DNA from: Candidatus Vecturithrix granuli
Lineage (GTDB): Bacteria > Moduliflexota > Moduliflexia > Moduliflexales > Moduliflexaceae
Direction of reading: 5' to 3'
DNA: 40,939 nt
Assembly: GCA_000739535.1 (NCBI GenBank)
Contig: DF820464.1
Location: 466,722 to 507,660 of the forward strand
The translations under genes and the position numbers were made by a program. Under the pieces are notes generated by a model, which saw only the letters and a program-made list of their open reading frames with translations, made no database searches and had not been told where the DNA came from. The number at the start of each line of letters is the position of its first letter. Position 1 is the stretch's first letter. Of the stretch, positions 24,858 to 32,071 are shown piece after piece.

Positions 24858-27419
24858 TTACGATACTTTAAACACTTTCACAATCTGTTGCAGCAGATCG
24901 GATTGCTGTACCAGGTTTTTGACGGTATCACCGGAAAAATCCGTTGCTTTTTGCAAAATGTTTTCGGTGATGGTTTCAATTGTATCCATAGCATTAACCA
25001 TTTGTTCGGAGTGCAGTTTTAATTCATCGGTTTGGGCGGCAATGCCATTAAAACGATCGGTGACATATTCCATGCTTTGCGCGATTTCCTCAGCGGCTCG
25101 TTTTTGTTCCAGACTGGCCCGGTTGACTTGCTCTGACATGCCGCTGATACTCTCAACAGCCTGGCTGACTTGTTCAATGTCATGTTCCTGTTGTTGAATG
25201 GCGGTTTTGATGCTGGAGGCCATGCTGGTCATCTGATTCATTTGCGTATTGATCGCCTGGCTGCTGATGGCTGTTTGCTGGATCACCTGGGCAGTATCTG
25301 CCGCCCGCGTCGAGGAATGAGTCGCGCTATCGAGAATGGTTGCGAGAGACTCTTGCACAGCATGGGCCAATTGTATCCCCTGATCAGTTTTTTTCAATCC
25401 TTCAGCAGTATGTTCCACCCCTTGCGCCGCCTTTTTCTGAAATTCATGGATCAAGCTGCTAATTTCCCGGGTCGAAGCTTTGGTGCGTGTGGCTAATTCT
25501 TTGATTTCATTGGCGACCACGGCAAACCCTTTGCCATGAACGCCAGCCTGAGCCGAAATAATCGAGGCGTTGAGCGATAAGAGTGAGGTTTGTTCTGCAA
25601 TATCATCCACCATGTTCAGAATTGAACTGATTCGTTCGCTCCAGGTATTGACTTCCTGAATAATCTGGGCTGTTTTTAACACAACGGCTTTGAGTTCATC
25701 CATGCCATTCATTGAAGCTTCGACTGATTTTTGACCATGTATCGCCGCTTCCATGGTGGCTTTGGCAAATTGTTGGGTTTGGTCTGCATTCAACGAGACG
25801 TTTCGCAGCGACTGATCGATGTGTTGAACCTCGGTTTCCGTTTCCTGGGCGATATGCTCTAATTGTCCGGTATGTTCGCCGATCTGCTTCATGGTCTGAT
25901 TGATTTGATCAACCGATGAAGAAATCAGGACCAAATCGGTTGTTAGCGAATTGGTACTGGTTGTCACCTCCGCAACGCTGGCGCGGGTTTCCTGAATCGA
26001 AGAGAGAATCTCTGCCGCTGCTGAAAGGAGCGTATTCGTATTCTGTGATACATCTTCTATGAATTCTCGAATCTTTTTGATGGCAAGCGTGGTGTTATCC
26101 ACTGTCCCTGCTTGTTGTTCCATATTTTTGATGAGTATTTCCATTTGCTGTAAAATGCTGTCGGCTGTAGAATTGACAGAATTTGAAGCTTGTTGGACTT
26201 GACTGGATACTGAGCGAAGTTGGGTAATCATCTGATTCAGTTTTGTGGCGAGCATGCCAAGCTCATCATGGCTGAGGACCCTGGCTGTTTGACGCAGATC
26301 CCCTTCTGCGGCTGACACAATGACCGCGACCGTTTCCTGGATCGAATGAATAGTTCCCCGGCTAAAAAGGATTGAAAGTGCAAACGCCACTCCGCTGACA
26401 ATAGCTGCAATCGTGAGAACAGTGGTGATAATTTTAGCAATAGCTTGCTTTTCAATCTCCTGAGAGAAACTCACAGTGATCGCGCCGACAGCTTTCTCGG
26501 TATTTTTCAATACACAGCGCCCCTGATAATAGTGTTGGGTATTAAAGGTGATTGGAATCACTTCAACAGGAGACTGTTTATCGAGCAGCGCATCACATGT
26601 AACGGCATGTTCGAGCACATCAGCATCTATCTGTTGTTGAAGTGGCAGGGTTCCGATATTGAATTGCGTTCCGGCAAAAAAATTGACTGCCGTTTCAGAG
26701 AGAGAGGCAAAACGCTCAATCATGTTATCGGTATAGACAATCTCGCCGACGAGTAATCCGCTTATTTTTTCATTATAATAGATAGGAGCGAGAATTTGTA
26801 ATCCAAGTTTTCCTCCTTCACGAAACACTTGGGTGGTTGTGATTGTAGGCATCTCTCCCCCATAGAATGGTTTGAGGCCTTCCGGTAAAGGATTATCCGG
26901 AATCGTTTGATTTTGATAGTACATGGCAGAGATTTGCTCAAAATCATCCATTGGCAGATAGGTATCTTGACCTGTGCCTGAAATGACATATCCCCCAACG
27001 GTTTCTGAAGAGCCATCACGCCGATATGCGACCAACAGCCGTTTATTGGCTCCATACAGAAACAGTCGATCGGTTGCGATGGATGCTCCGGAGTTTTTAA
27101 AATCTTCCGAGATTTTAGCAAGGGAAGAAGCGATGAATTGGGTTGACCCTAGTTCATTTCGTACCTGAAGGTAGCCAGTAATCCAACTCAATTGAACATC
27201 TCGTGTTAAAAATTCATTAAAGCGACTGATATATGACTGTTGCTGGGAACGGAGGTCATCAAGAATAATATCAAAGGCAATTCGGATACGTTGCCGGGAT
27301 TCCCGATGTTTATCCTGCCGGGTCATGGTATAGTAAGCGATAGACATACTGACGGTTGTCAACAAGACGAGCAGAAGACATAACGCAAGTAATTTGGTCT
27401 GAATAGATGTTTTCATCAT
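24858..27419 (-). CDS. Methyl-accepting chemotaxis protein with periplasmic sensor domain
   Basis: An 853-aa chemoreceptor. Membrane helix 1 is at about 8-30, then a roughly 300-residue periplasmic sensor of Cache type (FLYGANKRLLVAYRRDG, LQILAPIYYNEKISGLLVG). Membrane helix 2 is at about 335-357, a HAMP domain follows, and then a long cytoplasmic coiled coil. The hairpin tip reads DIAEQTSLLSLNASIISAQA then GVHGKGFAVVANEIKELATR. The usual IEAARAGE is replaced by IISAQAGV, seen in a minority receptor class. No C-terminal CheR/CheB tether pentapeptide is present. The start at 27419 (or 27416) has GAGGAG seven to ten bases upstream; the frame stays open to 27536, but that region lacks signal or RBS. 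It follows the Lgt-like gene on the same strand after 113 bases. The periplasmic ligand is unknown. Confidence 0.92.
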   Translation of the reverse strand: MMKTSIQTKLLALCLLLVLLTTVSMSIAYYTMTRQDKHRESRQRIRIAFDIILDDLRSQQQSYISRFNEFLTRDVQLSWITGYLQVRNELGSTQFIASSLAKISEDFKNSGASIATDRLFLYGANKRLLVAYRRDGSSETVGGYVISGTGQDTYLPMDDFEQISAMYYQNQTIPDNPLPEGLKPFYGGEMPTITTTQVFREGGKLGLQILAPIYYNEKISGLLVGEIVYTDNMIERFASLSETAVNFFAGTQFNIGTLPLQQQIDADVLEHAVTCDALLDKQSPVEVIPITFNTQHYYQGRCVLKNTEKAVGAITVSFSQEIEKQAIAKIITTVLTIAAIVSGVAFALSILFSRGTIHSIQETVAVIVSAAEGDLRQTARVLSHDELGMLATKLNQMITQLRSVSSQVQQASNSVNSTADSILQQMEILIKNMEQQAGTVDNTTLAIKKIREFIEDVSQNTNTLLSAAAEILSSIQETRASVAEVTTSTNSLTTDLVLISSSVDQINQTMKQIGEHTGQLEHIAQETETEVQHIDQSLRNVSLNADQTQQFAKATMEAAIHGQKSVEASMNGMDELKAVVLKTAQIIQEVNTWSERISSILNMVDDIAEQTSLLSLNASIISAQAGVHGKGFAVVANEIKELATRTKASTREISSLIHEFQKKAAQGVEHTAEGLKKTDQGIQLAHAVQESLATILDSATHSSTRAADTAQVIQQTAISSQAINTQMNQMTSMASSIKTAIQQQEHDIEQVSQAVESISGMSEQVNRASLEQKRAAEEIAQSMEYVTDRFNGIAAQTDELKLHSEQMVNAMDTIETITENILQKATDFSGDTVKNLVQQSDLLQQIVKVFKVS

Positions 27420-27435
27420 AGCATGGCTCCTCTTT

Positions 27436-27456
27436 GCAAATAGATTTTCTCTATTT
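27436..27456. repeat. 8-bp inverted repeat just upstream of the chemoreceptor start
   Basis: CAAATAGA and TCTATTTG pair around TTTTC, ending a few bases before the GAGGAG ribosome binding site on the minus strand. It could be an operator or a 5' hairpin. Single occurrence, so low confidence. Confidence 0.35.
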
Positions 27457-27532
27457 GACGAAAAAATCGGAAATAGGATTATCCAAAAAACTGTTGGGAA
27501 TGCTGTTATAGCTCTGCATTTTCCAGGGGAAT

Positions 27533-28330
27533 TCAATCACAATCCGTTGATTCCTTCAATCCGCTGTGATGTTCTACCCCATGAACTGTAGAGAAAATAC
27601 GGGTTGGCAAGTCGAATACGAAGGCGAACGTGGCGATTATGAAAATTGCCAAGGCAAGCCATTGTGAAATGAGCATTCCTTGCCAGACATGTACAAATTC
27701 TTCGCGGTAAAAATCAACAGCAAAACGCAGAAGCGCACTCAGTAGGATATATGTAAGAAAGGTAACGCCGGGCTTCATTGGCTTTTTGTTCATGTGAAGC
27801 AAGATTGGGAAAAGCAGCAGATTACCCAGGCCTTCATACAATTGAATCGGATGCCTGAACGCGCCGTGTAGCGGAATCCCCCAGGGAACGGTTGTGATAA
27901 TGCCATAGTCGCAGCCGTTCAACAAGCAGCCAAGTCGCATGAAAAAAAGCGCAAGCGCTAAACCTGGCGCAAAGGCGTCGGCGACTCGCCAGACCGGTAA
28001 GCGATGATGACGAACCGCAAGCAGGGTCACAATTCCACCGGCAAATAATCCACCATGAAAAGAAAATCCGCCATCGAGTGTACCTAATGTACAAAATTCA
28101 CTCAGGCTGAGCGAGATTTGTTTATACGATAATAACAGAAACAGGGCGCGTGCGCCCGGAATCGCTCCCAGAAATCCCCATAAGACAATATCGGTCAGAT
28201 CCAGGCGGCTGATATTCCAATATTTCCCTTCATGGACAGCAACCAGAAGACCGACAATAAAGGCGATGATAAAAAGAAGCGTTTGGGTGTAGAATGTCAA
28301 CCCGGGCAATTCGAATAAGATCGGATACAT
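27533..28330 (-). CDS. Lgt-like prolipoprotein diacylglyceryl transferase family protein
   Basis: A 265-aa inner-membrane protein with about seven helices. Family motifs are GGFSFHGGLFAGG (87-99) with the essential His92, HPIQLYE (160-166), and RFAVDFYREE near the C-terminus. The signature loop that reads G-R-x-G-N-F-I-N-G-E in classical Lgt is RLGCLLNGCDYG (132-143) here, so the essential Glu is replaced by Cys. That cysteine-containing version defines a widespread paralogous family whose diacylglyceryl transfer activity is not established. No Shine-Dalgarno precedes the ATG, and a strong bidirectional terminator hairpin ends 11 bases upstream of it. It may therefore not be the housekeeping lgt of this organism. 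Confidence 0.85.
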   Translation of the reverse strand: MYPILFELPGLTFYTQTLLFIIAFIVGLLVAVHEGKYWNISRLDLTDIVLWGFLGAIPGARALFLLLSYKQISLSLSEFCTLGTLDGGFSFHGGLFAGGIVTLLAVRHHRLPVWRVADAFAPGLALALFFMRLGCLLNGCDYGIITTVPWGIPLHGAFRHPIQLYEGLGNLLLFPILLHMNKKPMKPGVTFLTYILLSALLRFAVDFYREEFVHVWQGMLISQWLALAIFIIATFAFVFDLPTRIFSTVHGVEHHSGLKESTDCD

Positions 28331-28340
28331 ATATGATCAT

Positions 28341-28380
28341 AAAAACGTCCCTTTTGAGTTGGTCTTAAAGGGACGTTTTT
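28341..28380. terminator. Bidirectional intrinsic terminator
   Basis: AAAAACGTCCCTTT (28341-28354) and AAAGGGACGTTTTT (28367-28380) form a perfect 14-bp stem with T runs on both strands. It ends transcription of the gene at 28406-29710 (minus strand). It also lies immediately upstream of the lgt-like start codon at 28330. Confidence 0.85.
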
Positions 28381-28405
28381 ATGTTTCGCGTGACATACCT
28401 GGCGG

Positions 28406-29710
28406 TTATTTTCGACCGTTGCGTCTGAAAATTAAACCAAAAGGAATAACGGCCCCCAGAAGCACAATGAGGTTCTTGAAGGTGGTCGTTGAAGAAACTT
28501 GTTGCTGTCCCGCCGTACTTGTAAAGGGGTTCCCAAGGCATAATGTCGTTCTACCGCCTGGTGTTGGCTGCCCAGGGACAGGGGTACGCACTCCTCCGAT
28601 TCTCTGCCACAGTCCGCTGCCAGTTGTTGGGGCCGCTACCTCATGATTTATGTAAAAAATAACATCCTGAATGGCGCAGGAATGATAATTTTCTGCAAAA
28701 CCAATCCGAATAGCTTGCTCGATTTGGGTATTATGTCCGATAATACTGACATACTCGCTTTGCGAAGTTGGCTGACCGCGCTGCGACATCAGAAACACGC
28801 GCAACATCCGTTTAGAAGATGGGGTATTGGGAGAAACAGAATACGTTAAATCCTGGGCAGCGACGACCGGAGCTAAGGTTTTGTCATTTGAAGCTAAAAT
28901 ATCGCCCATTGTAATCGTTCTGCCAGAGGAATAATAGCTCAGATTAGTCGTTACGACCGTCACAAAGCGGATACAGTCACCGGCTGGAGGCGTCGGCGAT
29001 ACATCAATCGCTCTTAATTCAGGAAAGGCGGTTTCCCACACTTCGAGCGCTTCATCGGATAAATACATATTGCCCTGAGTATAAAACAGAATGGCTTCCT
29101 GAATGCTGCGGTGAGAAGCCCCCAGACGATCGCCTGTACGAATAAGCTGTTCAATGATATAATCGTGATCGGTTAACGCAATTTTCCAATAGCCGCGTCC
29201 ACTCTGATAATTGTAATAATCCCCGGTATATTGGTCGTCCTCCTTTCCCACTGGTATGATCTTCTGAATTTGAGCAGTGTATGGATATTGCCGGGATGAC
29301 TCAACGGTGCTTGAGGGCGTACCATAACGCTGGCCAAGAGCGCGATAATTGTCCGACGTGAGTTGATACATTTTGCCTTTTGAACCAGTTGTATACAACT
29401 GATATGGATCAATATCCTGATATACAATAATATCAAAAATTCTTCGTTCACTTGGCCGTAATTGCAAAGAAATATCCTGCCCAACAATCAGATAAGGGGC
29501 ATTGGGATTCGCTTCAGTTGATTTGGCGACATCGCCAATTTCAAGCGAAAATCCCTGCGTGGTATATTCCGGATTAAAAATGTGAACCTTCGCGATTTGG
29601 GGAGAATACGTCTCCTCCCAGCGAATATGCCAATCCAGCGCAGCAAAACTTGTGATAGGAAGCCCTATAAGACAAAGTCCTATCAGTACAATTCTCCAAT
29701 ATGTTTTCAT
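28406..29710 (-). CDS. Secreted protein of unknown function with C-terminal anchor-like tail
   Basis: A 434-aa protein I do not recognise. Residues 1-23 are a signal peptide (SFA-AL cleavage). The body is rich in Tyr, Ser and Thr and predicted to be mostly beta, with two similar segments near 205-240 and 355-385: SIQEAILFYTQGN and AIQDVIFYINHE. A Pro/Thr-rich linker (TPVPGQPTPGG) is followed by a Ser/Thr stretch, a single hydrophobic helix (NLIVLLGAVIPFGLIF) and the basic end RRNGRK. That three-part end resembles sorting signals processed by exosortase/rhombosortase-type enzymes or a plain C-terminal membrane anchor. The start at 29710 is set by GGGAGGAG, and a promoter lies at 29805-29833. 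It ends in the terminator at 28341-28380 and is monocistronic. Confidence 0.8.
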   Translation of the reverse strand: MKTYWRIVLIGLCLIGLPITSFAALDWHIRWEETYSPQIAKVHIFNPEYTTQGFSLEIGDVAKSTEANPNAPYLIVGQDISLQLRPSERRIFDIIVYQDIDPYQLYTTGSKGKMYQLTSDNYRALGQRYGTPSSTVESSRQYPYTAQIQKIIPVGKEDDQYTGDYYNYQSGRGYWKIALTDHDYIIEQLIRTGDRLGASHRSIQEAILFYTQGNMYLSDEALEVWETAFPELRAIDVSPTPPAGDCIRFVTVVTTNLSYYSSGRTITMGDILASNDKTLAPVVAAQDLTYSVSPNTPSSKRMLRVFLMSQRGQPTSQSEYVSIIGHNTQIEQAIRIGFAENYHSCAIQDVIFYINHEVAAPTTGSGLWQRIGGVRTPVPGQPTPGGRTTLCLGNPFTSTAGQQQVSSTTTFKNLIVLLGAVIPFGLIFRRNGRK

Positions 29711-29804
29711 TATGTCTCCTCCCAACACGAAAAGAACCTCCCGAAAGCATTGACAAAAATACAAGGATTTGCAAAAGGATGTTATCGAAAATTACATAAT
29801 GCGA

Positions 29805-29833
29805 ATAATATCGGGAAAACCGGAGAAAGTCAA
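29805..29833 (-). promoter_or_regulatory. Sigma-70-type promoter of the secreted-protein gene
   Basis: On the minus strand: TTGACT (29833-29828), a 17-base spacer, TATTAT (29810-29805). Ten of twelve positions match the consensus. It lies 95 bases upstream of the start codon at 29710. Confidence 0.65.
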
Positions 29834-29918
29834 GAAAAAAATGAGGAGGAGAGTTTCTTGCAACACCTTGACAGGGGTGAATATTTGCTGAATAGACTCA
29901 GAGCGTGATCAGGAGTGC

Positions 29919-29964
29919 AAATTTTAGTTTGCAAAATACCGACTAATCTGGCGAACTAAAATTT
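29919..29964. repeat. Inverted repeat upstream of the SurA-like gene
   Basis: AAATTTTAGTTTGC (29919-29932) pairs with GCGAACTAAAATTT (29951-29964) with one mismatch and an 18-base loop. TTGACA at 29868-29873 upstream could be a -35 box, but the -10 is poor. The repeat lies in the 5' leader of the gene at 30008. Confidence 0.6.
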
Positions 29965-30007
29965 ACCCTTCAGATTGATACAGAAGGAATGTTGAGGAGG
30001 GCGTTGT

Positions 30008-30556
30008 ATGAAAAAAATGATAGTCTCGTTGTTCTTAGGTGGTCTGGCGGCAGGATTCTTTTTTTCCGGACTGATTGTCCGGGCCGAGGTCATTGATAAA
30101 ATCGCTGCAATTCTTAATGATGAAGTGATTCTGTTGAGTGAGTTACATGAGGTGATGGAGAATCCGGCGGTGAATGTGCTGGTTCATCTCGATAGTGCAA
30201 ACTCGAAGATTCAGGATGTGTTGCAATACGTCATTGAACGGCAACTTCTGGCTCGGGAAATTCAGTATCTGGCGACGCCGAAAGACCTGGAGACGGTAAA
30301 GTCATTAGCAATCCAGTATATCGTGAACACCTATTATCAGCAACAGAGGCAGCCATTTGACCAGCAGCTTGCCACAAGTGGCATATCAGAAGCTCAATTG
30401 AATGATGAACTGCTGCTGTATATGAAGGGGGTTGATTATATTCGGCGCAAATATCGCTTTAATGCGAATATTGACGATCAAGACGTTGTCATGAATTTAT
30501 TTCAACAGTGGGTCAAGGAGTTAAAGACAAAAGCCCAGGTTCAGATTTTGGAATAG
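30008..30556 (+). CDS. SurA N-terminal-like periplasmic chaperone without PPIase domain
   Basis: A 182-aa exported protein. Residues 1-27 form a signal peptide. The mature start (VIDKIAAILNDEVILLSELH) is the hallmark of SurA, PrsA and related chaperones, followed by helices typical of the SurA_N fold. The parvulin isomerase domain that follows in SurA is absent; the protein ends after a final helix and LKTKAQVQILE. GAGGAGGG precedes the start. It is transcribed away from the secreted-protein gene at 28406-29710, so it could assist export or folding of envelope proteins, perhaps that neighbour. A stand-alone small chaperone is more likely than a broken surA, as both ends look intact. Confidence 0.75.
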   Translation: MKKMIVSLFLGGLAAGFFFSGLIVRAEVIDKIAAILNDEVILLSELHEVMENPAVNVLVHLDSANSKIQDVLQYVIERQLLAREIQYLATPKDLETVKSLAIQYIVNTYYQQQRQPFDQQLATSGISEAQLNDELLLYMKGVDYIRRKYRFNANIDDQDVVMNLFQQWVKELKTKAQVQILE

Positions 30557-30575
30557 GCGAATGTCTCAATGACCG

Positions 30576-30614
30576 GTTGTTTCGGGAATTTCGAAGACTC
30601 ATTCCCGAAACAAC
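30576..30614. repeat. 14-bp inverted repeat, second copy of the 18101-18138 hairpin
   Basis: GTTGTTTCGGGAAT (30576-30589) and ATTCCCGAAACAAC (30601-30614) are identical to the arms at 18101-18138. It lies between convergent genes, where it could end both transcripts, although T tracts are missing. Confidence 0.8.
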
Positions 30615-30630
30615 GTGAAAACTGTTCGAA

Positions 30631-31812
30631 CTATTGTAATTCCATGCCTAACACTTGACAGGCTAATGAAAGCACTTCCGTATGGTCGTGGGGCAGGATT
30701 AAGTGATGGTTACCCAGCGGATTTTCACGCAAGGCTTGCACCGCGCTTGGAGGGAGTTTCACCTCAAGCTGTGTGCGGCAGGCGCTATCATATTTGGGGC
30801 GTCGCAGCACTTTGCCCGGGGCGATAAAGGCTTTATCTAACGTATTATTCAAGCGTAGCACAGTCACCTCTTCTTCCCTGAAATACCCCTGGATTGCTGT
30901 GCCTTTCCCAGTTTCAAAATGGGTTGAGATCGTGTAGTCGGTAAGCAAACCGGGCGAAATGGTACAATGGGCGAACAAACCCATATCGCCGAAAATTTTG
31001 ACCGTATTCGCCATCCAGGGAATCACACCTGTTACCTCTTTTGCCAGCATCATGCCGACAATGCTCACAATATCCCCCTCACACCCGGCAGGCACACCAT
31101 CGGCATTGAATTTTCCCAGCGGCAGACAAGCGGTGACAGCATGTTCTGTCACCAGGGAAAAACATTCGACCGTGATTGCATCAAGTTGTTCGCGATCAAT
31201 ACAGGCTTTAAACAAAGCATAGACTTTTGCGGTTGCTTCCAAATTCGATGAATACTCAGTCTGAAAGGCGCGCAGAAAATCTTCTGCGGGGCGCTGTTCT
31301 TGATACGATGGTAATTGCGACCAGGGGATCTTTCTCAGTTCAATCCCTAATCTCTCCTGAAGCAAAGGTGCTTCGATTTTCGAGGCGATCAACCAATCGG
31401 AAACGTCGCCGATTAAGCCTAAGCGTTGTCCCCGGAGTCGTTTGATGCCTTTGAGCGACTGATACAGATTCTTGACAAAAAAGCGCGTCCCCCGACTATC
31501 ATAGTCCAACAGTACCGACCGCGCCCCATGTTGATTATAGTAGGCTTTGACTTCGGTTGCGGCCGCATAGGAATTGCCTTCGTGAAAGGCGATCAAGGTA
31601 TAAAATCTGTTTGGCTCTAACATGTCGGCGGCCGCCCGCTCCGACCCGCCGGACAGAAAGAACAGCACATCCGGCTGCTGGTCAACAAACTCAACATATT
31701 GCCGCTCAAGAAGCTGCGTAAATTTTTCCGTGCCTTGTTGGTATAACTCTTCAGGAGCGTTGCGATAAGCTAATAATTTCACTCGGAGTGTTATCATCGT
31801 ATTGTTTAGCAT
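30631..31812 (-). CDS. L-fucose isomerase-like protein (third paralogue)
   Basis: A 393-aa cytoplasmic protein related to the gene at 16710 and, more distantly, to FucI/AraA. The conserved part is the second half: ITVECFSLV, PAGCEGDIVSIVGMM (Glu and Asp in the position of the family's metal ligands), HCTISPG, and a C-terminal HHLILPHDHTEVLSLACQVL. The N-terminal third is shorter than in the 450-aa paralogue. Two ATG codons (31812, 31797) are possible; neither has a strong Shine-Dalgarno. Its own promoter at 31886-31915 is very good. It stands alone, about 8 kb from the main sugar locus. Confidence 0.7.
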   Translation of the reverse strand: MLNNTMITLRVKLLAYRNAPEELYQQGTEKFTQLLERQYVEFVDQQPDVLFFLSGGSERAAADMLEPNRFYTLIAFHEGNSYAAATEVKAYYNQHGARSVLLDYDSRGTRFFVKNLYQSLKGIKRLRGQRLGLIGDVSDWLIASKIEAPLLQERLGIELRKIPWSQLPSYQEQRPAEDFLRAFQTEYSSNLEATAKVYALFKACIDREQLDAITVECFSLVTEHAVTACLPLGKFNADGVPAGCEGDIVSIVGMMLAKEVTGVIPWMANTVKIFGDMGLFAHCTISPGLLTDYTISTHFETGKGTAIQGYFREEEVTVLRLNNTLDKAFIAPGKVLRRPKYDSACRTQLEVKLPPSAVQALRENPLGNHHLILPHDHTEVLSLACQVLGMELQ

Positions 31813-31885
31813 CGTAAAAGCCCAAAGTTACGAATACCATCTTTGACTTTGCGTCTTCAGAATCCCCTTTTCACAATTTATGAAT

Positions 31886-31915
31886 ATTATACGAATTCCC
31901 CCCGGAACTTGTCAA
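31886..31915 (-). promoter_or_regulatory. Sigma-70 promoter of the third isomerase-like gene
   Basis: On the minus strand: TTGACA (31915-31910), an 18-base spacer, TATAAT (31891-31886). Both hexamers are perfect consensus. The start codon at 31812 is about 70 bases downstream. Confidence 0.8.
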
Positions 31916-32002
31916 GAAATATAGTATCTCATAAAAATGCTTGACGGAGATGTTTTTTAAGAGCAGTGTATATTGAAATTCCTTTTCAACTCAAAAATTA
32001 CG

Positions 32003-32055
32003 TTTGTAGTCGCCGCTTGAGCGACGTGATACAACGCTGAAGCGGCGACTACAAA
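32003..32055. repeat. 21-bp inverted repeat next to the RBS of the WD40-caspase gene
   Basis: Arms 32003-32023 and 32035-32055 (TTTGTAGTCGCCGCTTNAGCG) match in 20 of 21 positions. The hairpin ends about five bases before GGAGAG at 32060-32065. A related single arm occurs at 6078-6100. Confidence 0.8.
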
Positions 32056-32071
32056 CATTGGAGAGATTCTT

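Noticed and set aside
31933-31960. Another copy of the TGATT/TTGACG module before the WD40-caspase gene
   Set aside because: AAAAATGCTTGACG resembles the module, but no TGATT lies 18 bases upstream and no -10 box fits.
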